This document shows positions 18,434 to 25,757 of a DNA stretch of 64,000 nt, piece after piece. The stretch spans positions 496,001 to 560,000 of the forward strand of contig OY970245.1 of the NCBI GenBank assembly GCA_963715455.1, given 5' to 3'. The translations under genes and the position numbers were made by a program. Within the stretch, counting starts at the first letter, position 1, and each line of letters opens with the position of its first letter. This stretch comes from VRUE01 sp963715455. GTDB lineage: Bacteria; Actinomycetota; Thermoleophilia; Solirubrobacterales; 70-9. Under the pieces are notes generated by a model that was given only the letters and a program-made list of their open reading frames with translations, ran no database searches and was not told where the DNA came from.

Positions 18434-19992
18434 GATGGGCGCTAATCGGGGCGCTCATAGTCGCCCTCTCTCTACCTGCTTCTGCGAGTGCCGAGATCGA
18501 CGCTTCCGAGGCCACCCGAGCGGCAAACCGCGACACAAAGGTCGCTGAGCAGCGCCGCAAGAACGATGGGCTGACGCATAGCGCCGCCAGGGTCGACGGC
18601 AAGTGGGAGGTCGCCTACTTCGCCGACGAAAAGCAGGTGGCGCTGGCCATCGTCGATCCGCGGAGCGGTCGAGTGCGCGAGTCGTGGACCGGTTACCAGA
18701 CGACCTGGAAGATGGCTCGTGGCTACGCCGGCGCCTTCGGTCACAAGCTCAACGCGCCCTACGTCTTCCTGCCGCTCTGCGCGATCTTCTTGCTCGGCCT
18801 GATCGACTGGCGGCGACTGGGCCGCCTCGTCAACCTCGACCTGCTCGCCCTGCTCGGCTTCGGGGCCTCGCACTTCTTCTTCAACCGGGCCGAGATCGGC
18901 GTCTCGGTTCCCCTGCAGTACCTGCCCCTCGCATACCTCTTCGGCCGGGCTCTGTGGATTGGCCTGCGGGGCAGGGTCAGCCCCGTACGCCCCGTCTGGC
19001 CGGCCGCCTGGCTGCTGATCGCGGCGCTCTTCCTGTTCGGCTTCCGCGTCGGCCTCAACGTCGCCGACTCGGGCGTGATCGACGTCGGCTACGCCAGCGT
19101 CGTCGGTGCCGATCGCATTACCCACGGCGAAGCGATCTACGACAACTTTCCCGACGACGTTTCCCAGGGCGATACCTACGGCCCGGTCAGCTACCTCGCC
19201 TACGTTCCCTTTGAGCTGATCTGGCCCTGGTCGGGCAGCTGGGACGATCTGCCCGCCGCTCACGGCGCCGCCGTCTTCTTCGACCTCGCCACCTTCGCCC
19301 TGCTCATCCTCCTCGGCCGTCGTATCCGTCCCGGCCCCGAGGGCAACAAGCTCGCCGCCACGCTGGCCTTCGCTTGGGCGGCCTACCCCTACACAGCCTT
19401 CGCCCTGCTCTCAAACTCGAACGACACGCTGGTCGCGATGCTGCTCACTGCGACCCTCCTGGTCTTGGCCCGCCCGGCGGCCAGAGGAGCGATGACGGCC
19501 CTGGCGAGCGCCGCCAAGTTCGCCCCGGCGGTGCTGGCGCCAATGCTCGCCACCTACGGAGAGAAGCGCTCGAGGTTCCTGCTCGCCTTCGCTGTCACCG
19601 GGGCGGCGGTGATGCTCTGGCCCATCCTCGACCCCGGCCTCTCGACCGTCTACGACCGCACGATCGCCTACCAAGCCGGCCGCGACTCACCCTTCAGCAT
19701 CTGGGGACAGGCAGCTGCTCTCGAGCCCCTACGCATCGCGATCATGGCGGCAGTAGCTCTATTGGCAGTGACTTTCGCCTTGCGCCCCAAGGACAAGCAG
19801 CTCACCCAAGTCGCAGCGCTGGGGGCAGCGCTCCTGATCGGCGTCCAGCTAACCATGCAGCACTGGTTCTACCTCTACATAGTCTGGTTCTACCCATTCC
19901 TTCTAATTGCCATGGCCGTCGGGAGTGCCTCCTCCGGACACTCAAGCGCGGCTCCTGCCGCGCGTCCGGAGGAGGCACTCCCGACGGCCTAA
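18430..19992 (+). CDS. Polytopic membrane protein, GT87/DUF2029-like mannosyltransferase type
   Basis: Membrane protein of 520 residues. It starts with a signal-like segment (MRWALIGALIVALSLPASASA), followed by about 90 extracytoplasmic residues and then roughly nine to ten membrane helices. Loops such as DNFPDDVSQGDTYGPVSYLAYVPFEL and LLSNSNDTLVAMLLTATLLVLAR resemble polyprenol-phosphate-dependent glycosyltransferases of the GT-C fold (GT87/DUF2029); a catalytic Asp could be in the first loop, but I cannot prove it. The ATG at 18430 overlaps the previous stop. The last 25 codons are encoded by a near-perfect palindrome (19914-19989), so the C-terminus VGSASSGHSSAAPAARPEEA is probably an insertion-derived tail. 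Confidence 0.7.
   Translation: MRWALIGALIVALSLPASASAEIDASEATRAANRDTKVAEQRRKNDGLTHSAARVDGKWEVAYFADEKQVALAIVDPRSGRVRESWTGYQTTWKMARGYAGAFGHKLNAPYVFLPLCAIFLLGLIDWRRLGRLVNLDLLALLGFGASHFFFNRAEIGVSVPLQYLPLAYLFGRALWIGLRGRVSPVRPVWPAAWLLIAALFLFGFRVGLNVADSGVIDVGYASVVGADRITHGEAIYDNFPDDVSQGDTYGPVSYLAYVPFELIWPWSGSWDDLPAAHGAAVFFDLATFALLILLGRRIRPGPEGNKLAATLAFAWAAYPYTAFALLSNSNDTLVAMLLTATLLVLARPAARGAMTALASAAKFAPAVLAPMLATYGEKRSRFLLAFAVTGAAVMLWPILDPGLSTVYDRTIAYQAGRDSPFSIWGQAAALEPLRIAIMAAVALLAVTFALRPKDKQLTQVAALGAALLIGVQLTMQHWFYLYIVWFYPFLLIAMAVGSASSGHSSAAPAARPEEALPTA
19914..19989. repeat. Palindromic element A (shared core)
   Basis: Perfect 26-base arms (19914-19939 and 19964-19989) flank a 24-base loop that itself folds (GCGCGGC TCCT GCCGCGC). 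The core from 19936 to 19967, starting GGACACTCAAGCGCGG and ending CCGCGCGTCC, recurs in element B at 23637-23669 with unrelated outer arms. It ends just before the TAA of the plus-strand gene and 7 bases before the stop of the convergent ymdB-like gene, so it may serve as a two-way terminator. Confidence 0.8.
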
Positions 19993-19996
19993 CCCT

Positions 19997-20776
19997 CTAG
20001 GACTGGACAGGAGCGGGCACCATCACCTGCTCGATCGAGTCGGCCAGCCCCCGCTCGTTGACCTCGACCACCGCCCCCATAACCCAGACATCCTCCTCGG
20101 CGGTCTCGAACCTGACCGGCATCTGCGTGATCAACGACTCGAGCACGATCTCCGGCTTGACCCCGAGCACGCTGGTGCGCGAGCCGGTCATGCCGACGTC
20201 GGAGATGAAGGCAGTGCCCTGGGGCAGCACGCGCGCATCAGCCGTCGGCACGTGGGTGTGGGTGCCGAGCACGGCGGCAACGCGGCCATCGAGGTGCCAG
20301 CCCATTGCCACCTTCTCGCTGCTCACTTCGGCGTGGAAGTCAACGATCGCAAAGTCGCACTCGATCCGCTCGAGGATGCTGTCGACCTCGTGAAAAGGTG
20401 AGCGGGCCACCCTGAGGCTGACTGCGCCGCTGAGGTTGATCACGCCGACCCGCTTGCCTCCTGCTTCGACCACGGTGTAGCCCCGGCCGGGGTTGGCGTG
20501 CGGGTAATTGGCGGGTCGCACGACCCGCTTCTCCTGATCGAGGAAATCGTAAGCCTCGCGGTGGCGGTAGACGTGGTTGCCTGTAGTAATCGCGCCGGCG
20601 CCGGCATCGAAGAGGGCCGCCGCCGTCTTCTCGGTGATCCCCATACCGCCGGCGGAGTTCTCGCCGTTGACGACGATCAGGTCGGGTGCGTGTCGCTCGC
20701 GCAGCTCCGGCATCGCCGCCGCCAGCCCGCGCCTGCCCGGCCCGCCGACCACGTCACCGATGAAGAGCAGCTTCAT
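19997..20776 (-). CDS. YmdB/TIGR00282 family metallophosphodiesterase
   Basis: Calcineurin-like phosphodiesterase of 259 residues, whose relatives (YmdB) hydrolyse 2',3'-cyclic nucleotides and affect RNA turnover. Metal ligands are seen as FIGDVVG (D8), VNGENSAGG (E39, N40), TTGNHVY (N, H), VDFHAEVSSEKVAMG and LGTHTHVPTAD. All are intact. The order near its ATG (TAGGGT then 6 bases) suggests a leaderless transcript. In Bacillus ymdB follows rny; no rny is seen here. The 3' end faces palindromic element A. Confidence 0.92.
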   Translation of the reverse strand: MKLLFIGDVVGGPGRRGLAAAMPELRERHAPDLIVVNGENSAGGMGITEKTAAALFDAGAGAITTGNHVYRHREAYDFLDQEKRVVRPANYPHANPGRGYTVVEAGGKRVGVINLSGAVSLRVARSPFHEVDSILERIECDFAIVDFHAEVSSEKVAMGWHLDGRVAAVLGTHTHVPTADARVLPQGTAFISDVGMTGSRTSVLGVKPEIVLESLITQMPVRFETAEEDVWVMGAVVEVNERGLADSIEQVMVPAPVQS

Positions 20777-20782
20777 GCGCTG

Positions 20783-20788
20783 ACCCTA
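20783..20788 (-). promoter_or_regulatory. -10 box of ymdB-like gene, leaderless type
   Basis: On the minus strand TAGGGT ends exactly 6 bases before the ATG at 20774-20776. The same hexamer and spacing precede otsA at 59464. Confidence 0.5.
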
Positions 20789-20815
20789 TCTGCGAAATTG
20801 CGAGAGGGTGTGCCG

Positions 20816-21505
20816 ATGAGCGAGCACAGCGACGTCCTCGAGCGAGCCCTGGACTATCCGTATTCAGCTCCCTTTCGTCCCTTTGTCCAGATCGGTCGCC
20901 GCACCGTCGACCCCGCCGAGGTCGAGCTGGATGAGCGCCCCCGCCTGCCGCTCCTGGCCTACGGCTCGAACGCTGCTCCCGAGGTGCTCGCCCGCAAGCT
21001 CTCGCTCAACCCCGAGCCGGTGCTCGTCGTGCCGGCCTGGTTGCATGATTTCGACGTCGTCTACTCCGCCCACATCTCCCCCTATGGGGCGGTGCCGGCG
21101 ACCTTGCAGCGCAGCCCCGGCACCGCGGTGCGGGTCTGTGTCGCCCACCTAACCGAGGAGCAGCTCACCTTGGTCTCCTCCACTGAGCCGAACTACGAAC
21201 TGGCGAACCTGGGGCCGGTCGAGTGCCGTCCCGACCAGGGCGATCCTCTGCAGGAGCTTTCCGCTTACCTCAGCCGCCATGACTGCCTGCTGCTTGACGG
21301 CGCCGAGATCGCCCTCGCCGCGGTGCAGGCCCGCGATCGGCGCTTCGCTGAGCTCGAAGAGCCAGGCGTCCTGGAGCGGGTCAGGTCGCAGGTTTGCCCT
21401 TACGAGGACCTCGAGACGTTTGTGCTCAGCAACGTCACCGACCCGGACCTGGCCCGAGCTCGTTCAGCCGAACTGGACCGGCGCCGCGCAGGCGGGTTTC
21501 GCTAG
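20816..21505 (+). CDS. Gamma-glutamylcyclotransferase-like fold protein
   Basis: Protein of 229 residues. The stretch RLPLLAYGSNAAPEVLARKL near residue 42 carries the YGSN motif that binds the substrate in the gamma-glutamylcyclotransferase/AIG2-like superfamily, and the later VYSAHISPYGAVPATLQRSPGTAV fits the rest of that fold. A catalytic Glu typical of the family is not obvious, so activity is uncertain. The ATG at 20816 is preceded by GAGAGGG; a GTG two codons earlier is possible. It diverges from the ymdB-like gene and overlaps the stop of the convergent ABC permease by sharing CTAG at 21502-21505. Confidence 0.6.
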   Translation: MSEHSDVLERALDYPYSAPFRPFVQIGRRTVDPAEVELDERPRLPLLAYGSNAAPEVLARKLSLNPEPVLVVPAWLHDFDVVYSAHISPYGAVPATLQRSPGTAVRVCVAHLTEEQLTLVSSTEPNYELANLGPVECRPDQGDPLQELSAYLSRHDCLLLDGAEIALAAVQARDRRFAELEEPGVLERVRSQVCPYEDLETFVLSNVTDPDLARARSAELDRRRAGGFR

Positions 21506-22854
21506 ACCCTGCTGAAACGTCGCAGGGCGAAACGGGCCAGCAGCCCGTAGGCGACCATCAAAGCCGCCAGATGGAGCAGGGCCGTCCCAACGCTCGGCCC
21601 GGCTGGGTCGAGGGCACCACTCACTGCCTGCAGGGTGGGCTTGAAGGGGAAGAGTGCGGTGAGCAGCTCGATCGCGTCGAAGAGCGCTGGGCCCACGGTG
21701 CCCGAGGGGATCAGCGAGAGGAAGGCGATCGGCAGGGTCACCATGAAGGCAAGCAGTGAGACGGCTCGTACCTCGCGGGCTGCCGCTCCAAGCGCCGCCC
21801 CTGCCGCTCCAAGCGCCGCTCCGCCGACGAGGATCGCGACCAGCCAGAGTCCGAAGCGGTCCCAGTGCAGGGGAACGAAGAGCGCCAGCCCGAGCAGCAT
21901 CAAGAGGGTCACGACGAGGCCGACGATTACCCCCAGGCCGATCTTCTCGGTGAGCAGGGCCGAGCGTGAGACGAGCCCGCGGGTGAGCCGCGGGAAGGCG
22001 TTCTCCTCACGCTCAAGTGCCAGTGACCCGGCAACAAGCAAAACGACGACGAAGGCCAGGGTGAAGGTCACGGCGACGGCGATCGCAAATGATTCGAGCG
22101 GTGGGGTGGAGGCCTCAACTACCTCTTTGTCGACGCCGATCGGCTGGGTGAGTCGCCTGAGCAGCGGCTCTGCCGTACCCAGGTTGCTGCGGGCCAGCGT
22201 CGTGAAGCGGATCACTTCGTCAACCGAGTCGCGCATCTCGCCTGGCGGCAGGGCCGGCCGCAACGCTTCGAGGATGCGGGCGCTGTTTCGCAGGCCGAGG
22301 ATCTCGATCGTCTGGCCGAGCACGCTGAACTCGCCCCCATCGAGAACGAGGCCGACGAATTTGCCGCCTTCGGCGGCGATGCGGCGAGCGATGACGAGGT
22401 TCGCCTGGGTGAGCAGCGAGTTGATCCGGTCGTTGACGAGGCGTGCCTTGACCGGGTCGTCTTCGTTGACGATTACCTCCACTTCCGGCGTGCTGGGAGC
22501 GGGTGTGGAGAGGGAGTTGATGCGGTCGACGAGGTCGGCGGGCAGAATCAGCGCTGCCAGCACGTCTCCCGAGCGCACCTCCTCGATCGCCTCCTCGCGA
22601 GAGCCGACATGGACGCACTCGACCCTCTTGCAGATCCGGTCGTTGACGCCGACCCGCGGTAGCTGCGTCGTGCCGACGCTGACCCGGGCGTCGCTCGGCA
22701 CCTCGTTGAGGAAGGCGACGCGCGGCTTCTCAGGCGAGCGCGAGACGGCAAAGCCGACAAGCACCGCGATCAGCACTGGGTAGGCGACGAGCAGCACCGC
22801 CTGCAAGGGCGAGCGGCGCAGGATCTGCAAGTCCTTGAGCAGCAGCCAGCGCAT
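21502..22854 (-). CDS. ABC-2 type transporter permease
   Basis: Membrane subunit of 450 residues of an ABC-2 exporter. One membrane helix lies at about 16-38 (LQAVLLVAYPVLIAVLVGFAV), followed by an extracytoplasmic domain of about 190 residues, then five helices between 240 and 445 (for example FAIAVAVTFTLAFVVVLLVAGSLALE, GLGVIVGLVVTLLMLLGLALF, SLLAFMVTLPIAFLSLI, LLHLAALMVAYGLLARF). This is the DrrB/YhgE-like ABC2_membrane_3 layout. The ATG overlaps the upstream ATPase stop by one base (TGATG), so it is the second gene of the operon. A 21-base direct repeat (21781 and 21802) encodes the LGAAGAALGAA stretch of a helix. Confidence 0.9.
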   Translation of the reverse strand: MRWLLLKDLQILRRSPLQAVLLVAYPVLIAVLVGFAVSRSPEKPRVAFLNEVPSDARVSVGTTQLPRVGVNDRICKRVECVHVGSREEAIEEVRSGDVLAALILPADLVDRINSLSTPAPSTPEVEVIVNEDDPVKARLVNDRINSLLTQANLVIARRIAAEGGKFVGLVLDGGEFSVLGQTIEILGLRNSARILEALRPALPPGEMRDSVDEVIRFTTLARSNLGTAEPLLRRLTQPIGVDKEVVEASTPPLESFAIAVAVTFTLAFVVVLLVAGSLALEREENAFPRLTRGLVSRSALLTEKIGLGVIVGLVVTLLMLLGLALFVPLHWDRFGLWLVAILVGGAALGAAGAALGAAAREVRAVSLLAFMVTLPIAFLSLIPSGTVGPALFDAIELLTALFPFKPTLQAVSGALDPAGPSVGTALLHLAALMVAYGLLARFALRRFSRV

Positions 22855-23561
22855 CAGTGACCCCGGTGGTGGAGGAAGGCGACAAAGGCGGTCTCGAAAT
22901 CTTGGTCGGCGGCCTCCGGCGCCTCGCGGCGAACCACCTCCCGCAGCTCGTCGGGCGAGCCATCGAAGAGCGCCTCGCCGTCAGCGAGGACCAGCAGCCG
23001 CTTGCCGTAACGCTCAGCCTCCTGGATGTCGTGGGTGGAGAAGATCACCGTCGTGCCGTCGCTTGAGGCGAGGCCACCGACGAACTCCCAGAGCCTTGCT
23101 CGCTGGCGCGGGTCGAGGCCGACGCTGGGCTCGTCGAGGAGCAGCACCGAGGGCTGGGCCAGCAAGCCGATGGCGATGTTGATGCGCTGCTGGTTGCCGC
23201 CCGAGAGCCGCGCCACGATCTCGCCCCGCCGTTCTCTCAGACCGGTTAGCTCCAGCATTCCCTCGGTCGACGCGTGCGGGTCCTCATGACCCTCCAGCCG
23301 CGCGAACAGCAGCAGGTTCTCCTCGACGGTCAGCCGCCGGTAGAGGGCCGCCTGCTGCGGCACCCAGCCGACCCCGGCCTCCGGGATGCTCACCTCGCCG
23401 TCATCCGGCTTCGATATGCCGGCCAGGATCGAGAGCAGTGTCGTCTTCCCAGCTCCATTGGGCCCGATGACAGCCACCAGCTCCCCAGCCTCAGCACTCA
23501 GGTCGACGCCCCGCAAAGCCTCGCGATCCCCATAGCGCTTGACGAGCCCCTTTGCCTCCAC
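22854..23561 (-). CDS. ABC transporter ATP-binding protein
   Basis: Nucleotide-binding subunit of 235 residues for the adjacent ABC-2 permease. Walker A reads IGPNGAGKTTLL near residues 33-44, the Q-loop is VGWVPQQAALYRRLTVEENL, the ABC signature is ARLSGGNQQRINIAIGLLAQP, Walker B is VLLLDEPSVGLDPRQRA, and the switch His is in VIFSTHDIQEAE. All are intact. The frame is open to 23642, but the extra codons fall in palindromic element B; the GTG at 23559-23561 starts the first beta strand (VEAKGLVKRYGD) and lies 8 bases from a TACCGT -10 box. Likely a drug or lipid exporter; the substrate is unknown. Confidence 0.92.
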   Translation of the reverse strand: MEAKGLVKRYGDREALRGVDLSAEAGELVAVIGPNGAGKTTLLSILAGISKPDDGEVSIPEAGVGWVPQQAALYRRLTVEENLLLFARLEGHEDPHASTEGMLELTGLRERRGEIVARLSGGNQQRINIAIGLLAQPSVLLLDEPSVGLDPRQRARLWEFVGGLASSDGTTVIFSTHDIQEAERYGKRLLVLADGEALFDGSPDELREVVRREAPEAADQDFETAFVAFLHHRGH

Positions 23562-23569
23562 GGCGGAGA

Positions 23570-23575
23570 ACGGTA
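23570..23575 (-). promoter_or_regulatory. -10 box of the ABC exporter operon
   Basis: On the minus strand TACCGT ends 8 bases before the GTG at 23561, supporting that start and a leaderless transcript. Confidence 0.4.
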
Positions 23576-23612
23576 CCCGCCGAGTGAGAACTGGATTGCT
23601 AGGCCCGCTTGA

Positions 23613-23693
23613 GGAGGGATGGGGACACCCCTGAACGGACACTCAAGCGCGGGCAAAGCCCGCGCGTCCGGGCAGGGGTGTCCCCATCCCTCC
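23613..23693. repeat. Palindromic element B (shared core)
   Basis: 21-base perfect arms (23613-23633 and 23673-23693) enclose a core at 23637-23669 with an 8-bp perfect inner stem (GCGCGGGC AAA GCCCGCGC). The core shares GGACACTCAAGCGCGG and CCGCGCGTCC with element A 3.7 kb away, while the outer arms differ. The arms contain GGGGACACCCC and its mirror. It lies in the divergent gap between the ABC exporter operon and hemB, right against the hemB -10 box. Confidence 0.8.
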
Positions 23694-23699
23694 CTCCCC

Positions 23700-23705
23700 T
23701 AAACT
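23700..23705 (+). promoter_or_regulatory. -10 box of hemB, leaderless type
   Basis: TAAACT ends 7 bases before the ATG at 23713. It begins 7 bases after the right arm of palindromic element B, so the -35 region lies inside the palindrome. Confidence 0.45.
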
Positions 23706-23712
23706 CGCCCCA

Positions 23713-24684
23713 ATGCCGTTCCCCGCCACCCGCCTGCGCCGCCTGCGCCGCACCGAGGCCCTGCGCGGCCTCGTCCGCGAGACCGCGCTCTCGCCCGCGC
23801 ACCTGATCCAGCCGTTGTTCGTCGTTGCTGGCGAGGGCGTGCGCGAGGAGGTCGACTCGATGCCCGGCGTCGAGCGTTTCTCGATCTCGGAGCTGGTCGG
23901 AGAGGCGACCGAGATCGCCACCGCCGGGGTGGGGACCGTGCTGCTCTTCGGCATCCCCGCAGCGAAGGATGAGTCTGGCTCGGGCGCTTATGACGACGAG
24001 GGCGTCGTGCAGATGGCGGTGCGAGCCCTGAAGGAGGCCCACCCGGACCTCACCGTGATCACCGACGTCTGCCTCTGTGAGTACACCTCGCATGGCCACT
24101 GCGGCTTCGTCCGCGACGGCGAGGTCGACAACGACATCACCGTCGAGCTGCTCGCCAAGACCGCTATCTCCCACGCCGAGGCCGGCGCCGACGCCGTCGC
24201 GCCCAGCGACATGATGGACGGCCGCATCGGCACGATCCGTCACCAGCTCGACGAAGAGGGCCACTCGCGCGTGCCGATCGTCGCCTACAGCGCCAAGTAC
24301 GCCTCGGCCTTCTACGGCCCCTTCCGCGAGGCGGCCGAGTCGACGCCGGAGTTCGGCGACCGCCGTGGCTACCAGATGGACCCGGCCAACGCCGCCGAAG
24401 CCGTGCGCGAGGCCGAGCTCGACCTCGAAGAGGGTGCCGACATGCTGATGGTCAAGCCGGCGACGCCTTACCTCGACGTCGTGCGGCAGGTGAAGCAGGC
24501 GACCGGCGCGCCGCTCGCCGCCTACCACGTCTCCGGCGAGTACTCGATGCTCAAGGCGGCAGCCGAGCAAGGCTGGATCGACGAGCGCGCCGCGGTGCTC
24601 GAGACGCTCACCTCGATCCGCCGGGCAGGCGCCGACGCGATCGTCACCTACTACGCCAAGGAGGCGGCCGCATGGCTTCGGTGA
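23713..24684 (+). CDS. hemB: Porphobilinogen synthase (delta-aminolevulinic acid dehydratase)
   Basis: Second step of tetrapyrrole synthesis: two 5-aminolevulinate condense to porphobilinogen. Length 323 residues is normal. The active-site zinc cysteines are C120, C122 and C130 in DVCLCEYTSHGHCG, so this is the zinc-dependent type. The two catalytic lysines are K195 (AYSAKYASAFYGPFR) and K249 (MLMVKPATPYLDVV). The 3' end overlaps the next gene by 13 bases, giving a hemB-ahbAB-hemL operon. Upstream lies a -10 box with no leader. Confidence 0.96.
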   Translation: MPFPATRLRRLRRTEALRGLVRETALSPAHLIQPLFVVAGEGVREEVDSMPGVERFSISELVGEATEIATAGVGTVLLFGIPAAKDESGSGAYDDEGVVQMAVRALKEAHPDLTVITDVCLCEYTSHGHCGFVRDGEVDNDITVELLAKTAISHAEAGADAVAPSDMMDGRIGTIRHQLDEEGHSRVPIVAYSAKYASAFYGPFREAAESTPEFGDRRGYQMDPANAAEAVREAELDLEEGADMLMVKPATPYLDVVRQVKQATGAPLAAYHVSGEYSMLKAAAEQGWIDERAAVLETLTSIRRAGADAIVTYYAKEAAAWLR

Positions 24685-25757
24685 AGCTTCCCCAGTCGAA
24701 GGCGCGCAGCCGCAAGGACGGCGCCGCGATCCCGCTCGACGAGACCGACAAGCGGCTGATGAACCTGCTGCAGTCGAGCTTCCCGCTCGACGCCGAGCCC
24801 TTTGCCCTGGTTGCCTCGGAGGCCGAGCTGGAGCTCGACGACCTCCTGACTCGCACCCAGCGCCTGCTCGACGAGCGGATCATCCGCGAGATCACGCCGA
24901 TCTTCGACACGCGGGCACTCGGTTATGAGTCGATGCTGGTCGCCGCCAAGGTCGACTCGGAGAATCCCCAGCGCGCCGCCGCCGCCGTCAACGCTCACCC
25001 CGGCGTCTCGCACAACTACCTGCGCACGCACGACTTCAATCTCTGGTTCACGATCGCCACGCCGCCCGACTCCGAGCTCGGCCTGGCCGGCACGCTCGAC
25101 GTGCTGATGCGCGAGACCGGCGCCGAGTCGATGCGCCAGCTGCCCACCCTCACCCTGTTCAAGATCAACATGAACCTGGAGATGGAGAAGGGCACGGAGG
25201 CGCTCTCCGCCGCGGTTGAGGCAGCACCGCCCCGCGAGCTCGAGGCGCAGCCCTACGACGCCCGCGACATCGGGGTGATCCGCGCCCTGCAGGGGCCGAT
25301 GCAGGCGGTCGAGCGCCCCTACGACGAGGCGGCTGCGGAGCTGGGGATGAGCACCGAGCAGTTGCTCGACCACCTGCAGGGAATGATCGAGCGCAAGCTG
25401 CTGCGCCGCGTGGCGGCGATCCTCTTCCACCGCCGCGCCGGCTTCTCGGCCAACGGCATGGGCGTCTGGAAGGTGCCCGAGGGGGAGATCATGGAGACGG
25501 GTGGTCGCATGGCCTCCTTCCGTGGCATCTCTCACTGCTACCAGCGCCCCACATATGAGGACTGGCCCTACAGCGTCTTCACCATGGCCCACGGGCGCTC
25601 GAAGGAGGAGTGCGACGCGATCCTCGACTCGATCGCCGAGCAGTGCGGCATGGGCCCCGACGATCGCGCCACGCTCTACTCCTCGACCGAGTACAAGAAG
25701 ATCCGCCTGCACTACTTCACCGAGGACTACCAGCGCTGGGAGGAAGAGCATTCCTAG
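24672..25757 (+). CDS. Fused AhbA-AhbB siroheme decarboxylase-like protein
   Basis: 361 residues made of two Lrp/AsnC-type halves. The N-terminal half (about 22-175) has ETDKRLMNLLQSSFPLDAEPF, IFDTRALGYESMLVA, HPGVSHNYLRTHDFNLWFTI and LPTLTLFKI, as in AhbA/NirD; the C-terminal half (about 190-355) has RRVAAILFHRRAGFSANGMGVWKVP, SHCYQRPTYEDWPYSVFTM and AHGRSKEECDAI, as in AhbB. AhbAB decarboxylates siroheme to 12,18-didecarboxysiroheme in the siroheme-dependent haem pathway; NirDLGH do so for haem d1. They are usually separate subunits, but here both are in one chain between hemB and hemL. It may be annotated as an AsnC regulator, but the HNYLR and DWPYS motifs argue for the enzyme. No ahbC/ahbD is in the window. 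Confidence 0.82.
   Translation: MASVKLPQSKARSRKDGAAIPLDETDKRLMNLLQSSFPLDAEPFALVASEAELELDDLLTRTQRLLDERIIREITPIFDTRALGYESMLVAAKVDSENPQRAAAAVNAHPGVSHNYLRTHDFNLWFTIATPPDSELGLAGTLDVLMRETGAESMRQLPTLTLFKINMNLEMEKGTEALSAAVEAAPPRELEAQPYDARDIGVIRALQGPMQAVERPYDEAAAELGMSTEQLLDHLQGMIERKLLRRVAAILFHRRAGFSANGMGVWKVPEGEIMETGGRMASFRGISHCYQRPTYEDWPYSVFTMAHGRSKEECDAILDSIAEQCGMGPDDRATLYSSTEYKKIRLHYFTEDYQRWEEEHS

Noticed and set aside
24672..25757. Calling the ahbAB-like protein an Lrp/AsnC transcription regulator
   Set aside because: Both halves carry the enzyme-type HNYLR and RPTYEDWPYS motifs and the gene sits between hemB and hemL; kept as an alternative only.
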